From positions 3,224,001 to 3,288,000 of the forward strand of contig NZ_CP128170.1 of NCBI RefSeq assembly GCF_030347395.1: a stretch of DNA of 64,000 bases. The letters are read 5' to 3'. The stretch is from Microbacterium sp. ET2 (GTDB taxonomy: Bacteria > Actinomycetota > Actinomycetes > Actinomycetales > Microbacteriaceae). Below are positions 61,667-64,000 of the stretch, piece after piece (position 1 is the first letter of the stretch; each line of letters starts with the position of its first letter). Both the position numbers and the translations under genes were made by a program. The notes under the pieces are model-generated. The model worked only from the letters and a program-made list of their open reading frames with translations, did not search any database and was not told the DNA's origin.

Positions 61667-62263
61667 ATGGCATTGACCCCCGATGACGTCGTCACCAAGC
61701 AGTTCCAGCACGTCCGCTTCAAGGAGGGTTTCGACCCGGACGAGGTCGACGACTTCCTCGACGAGATCGTCGTCGAATGGCGCAAGACGATCGCCGAGAA
61801 CGAGGAGCTGAAGGCCAAGCTCGCCGCCCTCGAATCCGGCGAGTCCGCCCCGGCCACGGTCGCCGCCCCGGTAGCGGAGGCCCCGGCCGCGGCCTCCGAG
61901 CCGACCTCGGCGCCCGCCGCGGACGCCGGCTCGCCGAGCGCCGCCAGCGCCGGCATCATCGAGCTCGCACAGCGTCTCCACGACGAGCACGTCGCGGAGG
62001 GTCGCGCCAAGCGTGACCAGCTCATCTCCGACGCCCAGGCTCAGGCCACGTCGATCGTCTCCGAAGCCGAGGCCCGCGGACGCGACGAGATGGCTCGCCT
62101 GGAGAAGGAGCGCGCCACGCTCGAGGGTCGCATCAGCGAGCTGCGTCAGTTCGAGCGTGATTACCGCACGCAGCTCCGCAGCTACATCGAGGGGCACCTG
62201 CGCGACCTGGACGCGTCGTCGACCGCCACCGGGTCTGCGCCCGTGCCGGCCGTCGGCCTGTAG
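61667..62263 (+). CDS. divIVA: Polar growth protein DivIVA (Wag31)
   Basis: A 198-residue coiled-coil protein that marks curved membrane at poles and septa and recruits wall synthesis there. The N-terminal membrane-binding part is ALTPDDVVTKQFQHVRFKEG and GFDPDEVDDFLDEIV. A variable Ala/Pro linker at about 52-95 is followed by a long coiled coil. AAGAGGAA fixes the ATG; the open frame further upstream overlaps the promoter. Confidence 0.94.
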   Translation: MALTPDDVVTKQFQHVRFKEGFDPDEVDDFLDEIVVEWRKTIAENEELKAKLAALESGESAPATVAAPVAEAPAAASEPTSAPAADAGSPSAASAGIIELAQRLHDEHVAEGRAKRDQLISDAQAQATSIVSEAEARGRDEMARLEKERATLEGRISELRQFERDYRTQLRSYIEGHLRDLDASSTATGSAPVPAVGL

Positions 62264-62266
62264 TCC

Positions 62267-62848
62267 TTGACCGGTCGAACCCCGCTTCACCGGGCGGCGG
62301 CCAGCATCATCGTCGTGATCCTCGCGACGGTCGTGCTGGCCGCCGACCAGTTCACGAAGTACCTCGCCATCCAGAGCCTGCCGTACCAGGAGCCGGTGCG
62401 GATCCTCGGCGACTTCCTGATCTTCTACCTCACCCGCAATCCAGGCGCTGCGTTCTCCCTCGGTGAGGACGTCACCTGGATCTTCACCATCGCGCTGGCG
62501 GTGGTGGCGGTCGTCATCGTGTTCCTCGCCGTCACGCGCCTGCGTTCCCGCATCTGGGCGATCGTCCTGGGGCTTCTCCTCGGCGGCGTGCTGGGCAATC
62601 TCACCGACCGCCTGCTCCGCGAGCCCGGCTTCCCCGTCGGTCACGTCGTGGACTTCATCAACACCCCGTGGATGATGCCCGCCATCTACAACGTCGCCGA
62701 CATCTTCATCGTCACGATGATGATCTCGGTCGCCGCCCTCGTGCTGTTCGGCCCGCACCTGGACGGGACGCGGCAGGAGCGATCGTCCCGCAAGGGAGAA
62801 CCGGCATCGGCCGATTCCGCGTCTCGCTCAGAGCGCGCGGTCGACTGA
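62267..62848 (+). CDS. lspA: Lipoprotein signal peptidase (SPase II)
   Basis: A 193-residue membrane aspartic protease that cleaves lipoprotein signal peptides. Four membrane helices are visible; AADQFTKY has the first conserved Asp, [11 protein letters not shown] and [12 protein letters not shown] the family loops, and YNVADIFI the second catalytic Asp. The start is TTG, three bases after the divIVA stop; no better start lies before the first helix. The charged C-terminal tail is not conserved. Confidence 0.88.
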   Translation: MTGRTPLHRAAASIIVVILATVVLAADQFTKYLAIQSLPYQEPVRILGDFLIFYLTRNPGAAFSLGEDVTWIFTIALAVVAVVIVFLAVTRLRSRIWAIVLGLLLGGVLGNLTDRLLREPGFPVGHVVDFINTPWMMPAIYNVADIFIVTMMISVAALVLFGPHLDGTRQERSSRKGEPASADSASRSERAVD

Positions 62849-62849
62849 C

Positions 62850-63770
62850 GTGGAGTCGCGACACCTCCCCGTTCCGGACGGGCTCGACGGTACCCGTGCC
62901 GACGCCGCGCTGGCCAAGATGCTGGGCTTCTCCCGCACCTTCGCCGTGGATGTCCTCGACGCCGGCGGTGCGCGGATGGACGGGCGCGCCCTGGCGAAGT
63001 CGGATCGCCTCCGCGGCGGCGCCTGGCTCGAGGTCGAATGGGCGGCCAGGGAGGATCCCCGGATCATTCCGGTGGACGTTCCCGATCTCGGAGTGGTCCA
63101 CCAGGACGCCGACCTGATCGTCGTGGACAAGCCGGCGGGAGTCGCGGCGCATCCGTCGGTCGGCTGGGAAGGCCCCACGGTCCTCGGTGCCCTCGCGGCG
63201 GCGGGCGTGCCCGTCGCCACGACGGGAGCGGCGGAGCGTCAGGGCGTGGTCCACCGGCTGGATGTCGGTACGAGCGGACTCATGGTCGTCGCCAAGACCG
63301 AGGCGGCCTACACCGCTCTCAAGCGCGCCTTCAGGGAGCGCGAGGTCGAGAAGGTCTACCACGCTGTCGTGCAGGGGCATCCAGATCCGTTGGCGGGCAC
63401 GATCGACGCGCCGATCGGACGCCACCCGACCCACTCCTGGAAGTTCGCCGTCATCCCCTCCGGCAAAGATTCCGTCACCCACTACGAGACCCTCGAGGCG
63501 TTTCCCGGCGCATCGCTGCTGGAGATCCACCTCGAAACGGGCCGGACCCACCAGATCCGCGTGCACATGGCCGCCCACCGGCATCCGTGCGTCGGAGACC
63601 CCCTCTACGGTGCCGACCCCACCCTCGGTGCGCGGCTGGGACTGGCGAGGCAGTGGCTGCACGCGCATCGCCTGGCCTTCACCCACCCCGCCACGGGGGA
63701 GTGGGTCGCGTTCACGTCGGACTACCCCGCGGACCTCGCCGCGGCGCTGGAGATCCTCCGCGGAGAGTGA
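62850..63770 (+). CDS. RluD-type pseudouridine synthase
   Basis: A 306-residue RluA/RluD-family synthase. An S4 domain at about 14-75 is followed by the catalytic motif [16 protein letters not shown], with the catalytic Asp, then [11 protein letters not shown]. coli RluD modifies helix 69 of 23S rRNA. It follows lspA by one base, as in many bacteria, and so ends the division-region operon. GTG start. Confidence 0.9.
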   Translation: MESRHLPVPDGLDGTRADAALAKMLGFSRTFAVDVLDAGGARMDGRALAKSDRLRGGAWLEVEWAAREDPRIIPVDVPDLGVVHQDADLIVVDKPAGVAAHPSVGWEGPTVLGALAAAGVPVATTGAAERQGVVHRLDVGTSGLMVVAKTEAAYTALKRAFREREVEKVYHAVVQGHPDPLAGTIDAPIGRHPTHSWKFAVIPSGKDSVTHYETLEAFPGASLLEIHLETGRTHQIRVHMAAHRHPCVGDPLYGADPTLGARLGLARQWLHAHRLAFTHPATGEWVAFTSDYPADLAAALEILRGE

Positions 63771-63796
63771 ACCGCGACGATGTCGGCGGGTCGCGG

Positions 63797-63802
63797 CAGA
63801 GT
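63797..63802 (+). promoter_or_regulatory. -10-like hexamer of a probable leaderless promoter
   Basis: CAGAGT is six bases before the ATG at 63809. Confidence 0.4.
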
Positions 63803-63808
63803 GGAGCC

Positions 63809-64000
63809 ATGTCGATCCACGTGAGACCGGCGACGGTGTTCGATGACATCCGCACGATGGTCGGCCCGAAGAAGCCGACGTCGAACGTCTGCTGGTGTCT
63901 GAGCTATCGCGTGCCGGGCGCCGAGAATCGTGCTCTGCACGGGCCGGCGCGCGGCGAGCGGGTGAGGGAACTGCTCGCAGGCGGCCCGCCGGGCGTCCTC
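63809..64000 (+). CDS. GNAT-family acetyltransferase-like protein (N-terminal part, cut by window edge)
   Basis: Only the first 64 residues are in the window. The N terminus has SIHVRPATVFDDIRTM and then NVCWCLSYRVPG, a Cys-x-Cys motif seen in a subgroup of actinobacterial GNAT enzymes; RGERVRELL follows. The acetyl-CoA loop is beyond the edge, so the family call rests on this segment alone. Confidence 0.6.
   Translation, partial: MSIHVRPATVFDDIRTMVGPKKPTSNVCWCLSYRVPGAENRALHGPARGERVRELLAGGPPGVL

Overview
The window is a gene-dense, high-GC stretch of a core actinobacterial chromosome. The short overlaps between genes, the FtsR/GarA/DivIVA/PknL-type genes and the gene order all suggest a Gram-positive actinomycete. 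The best guess is Microbacteriaceae, close to Microbacterium; that is inference from protein character and gene order, since there is no rRNA here. I see no mobile element, prophage, CRISPR array or rRNA operon. One tRNA gene is present, tRNA-Pro(GGG).

Layout. 1-7033: a tightly coupled housekeeping run (xerD, a soj-type parA, scpA, scpB, rluB, tyrA, cmk, der) for chromosome resolution and segregation, rRNA maturation, tyrosine synthesis and ribosome assembly. 7099-23856: a mosaic of small units, namely a Nudix/NYN fusion, a GNAT enzyme, an S4 protein, a YhhN membrane protein, tRNA-Pro, an Old Yellow Enzyme with a palindromic operator, MerR and ArsR regulators, a MORN protein, a YchJ-like protein, a Mug glycosylase, an L,D-transpeptidase, an aldo/keto reductase, a prepilin peptidase, YihY, NAD(P)HX epimerase, a glutamine amidotransferase coupled to an alpha-glucan phosphorylase, and a CYTH protein. 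23870-29674: lipoamide dehydrogenase, a divergent copper pair (CopC and an 18-cysteine Csp), then garA, ftsR, a second MerR and a ParA ATPase. 29749-40357: pyruvate carboxylase and a FadD15-like acyl-CoA synthetase (each broken by one base), a MinD-like ATPase with a long acidic tail, peptide deformylase, ROK glucokinase, PlsC and class II DAHP synthase. 40418-45478: a PASTA kinase, a LysM protein, the Rv2175c-type DNA-binding protein, a polyprenyl diphosphate synthase and a DUF3040 protein. 45834-62848: the division and cell-wall cluster mraZ, rsmH, ftsL, ftsI, murF, mraY, murD, ftsW, murG, murC, ftsQ, ftsZ, yggS, sepF, yggT, divIVA, lspA. 62850-64000: an RluD-type synthase and the start of a second GNAT gene.

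How it fits together. The right half joins a PASTA kinase and its probable DNA-binding substrate to the division cluster that MraZ and FtsR probably control. The MraZ boxes, two palindromes before ftsZ, and ftsR/garA all lie in this window. The division cluster lacks murE between ftsI and murF and lacks pgeF after ftsZ, which fits an unusual stem peptide.

The most distinctive DNA-level signal is a recurrent -10-like hexamer placed exactly six bases before an ATG or GTG. It occurs at no fewer than nine genes and implies leaderless transcription. The two single-base frameshifts, in two otherwise complete central-metabolism genes 7 kb apart, look more like sequence errors than decay, but both are flagged.
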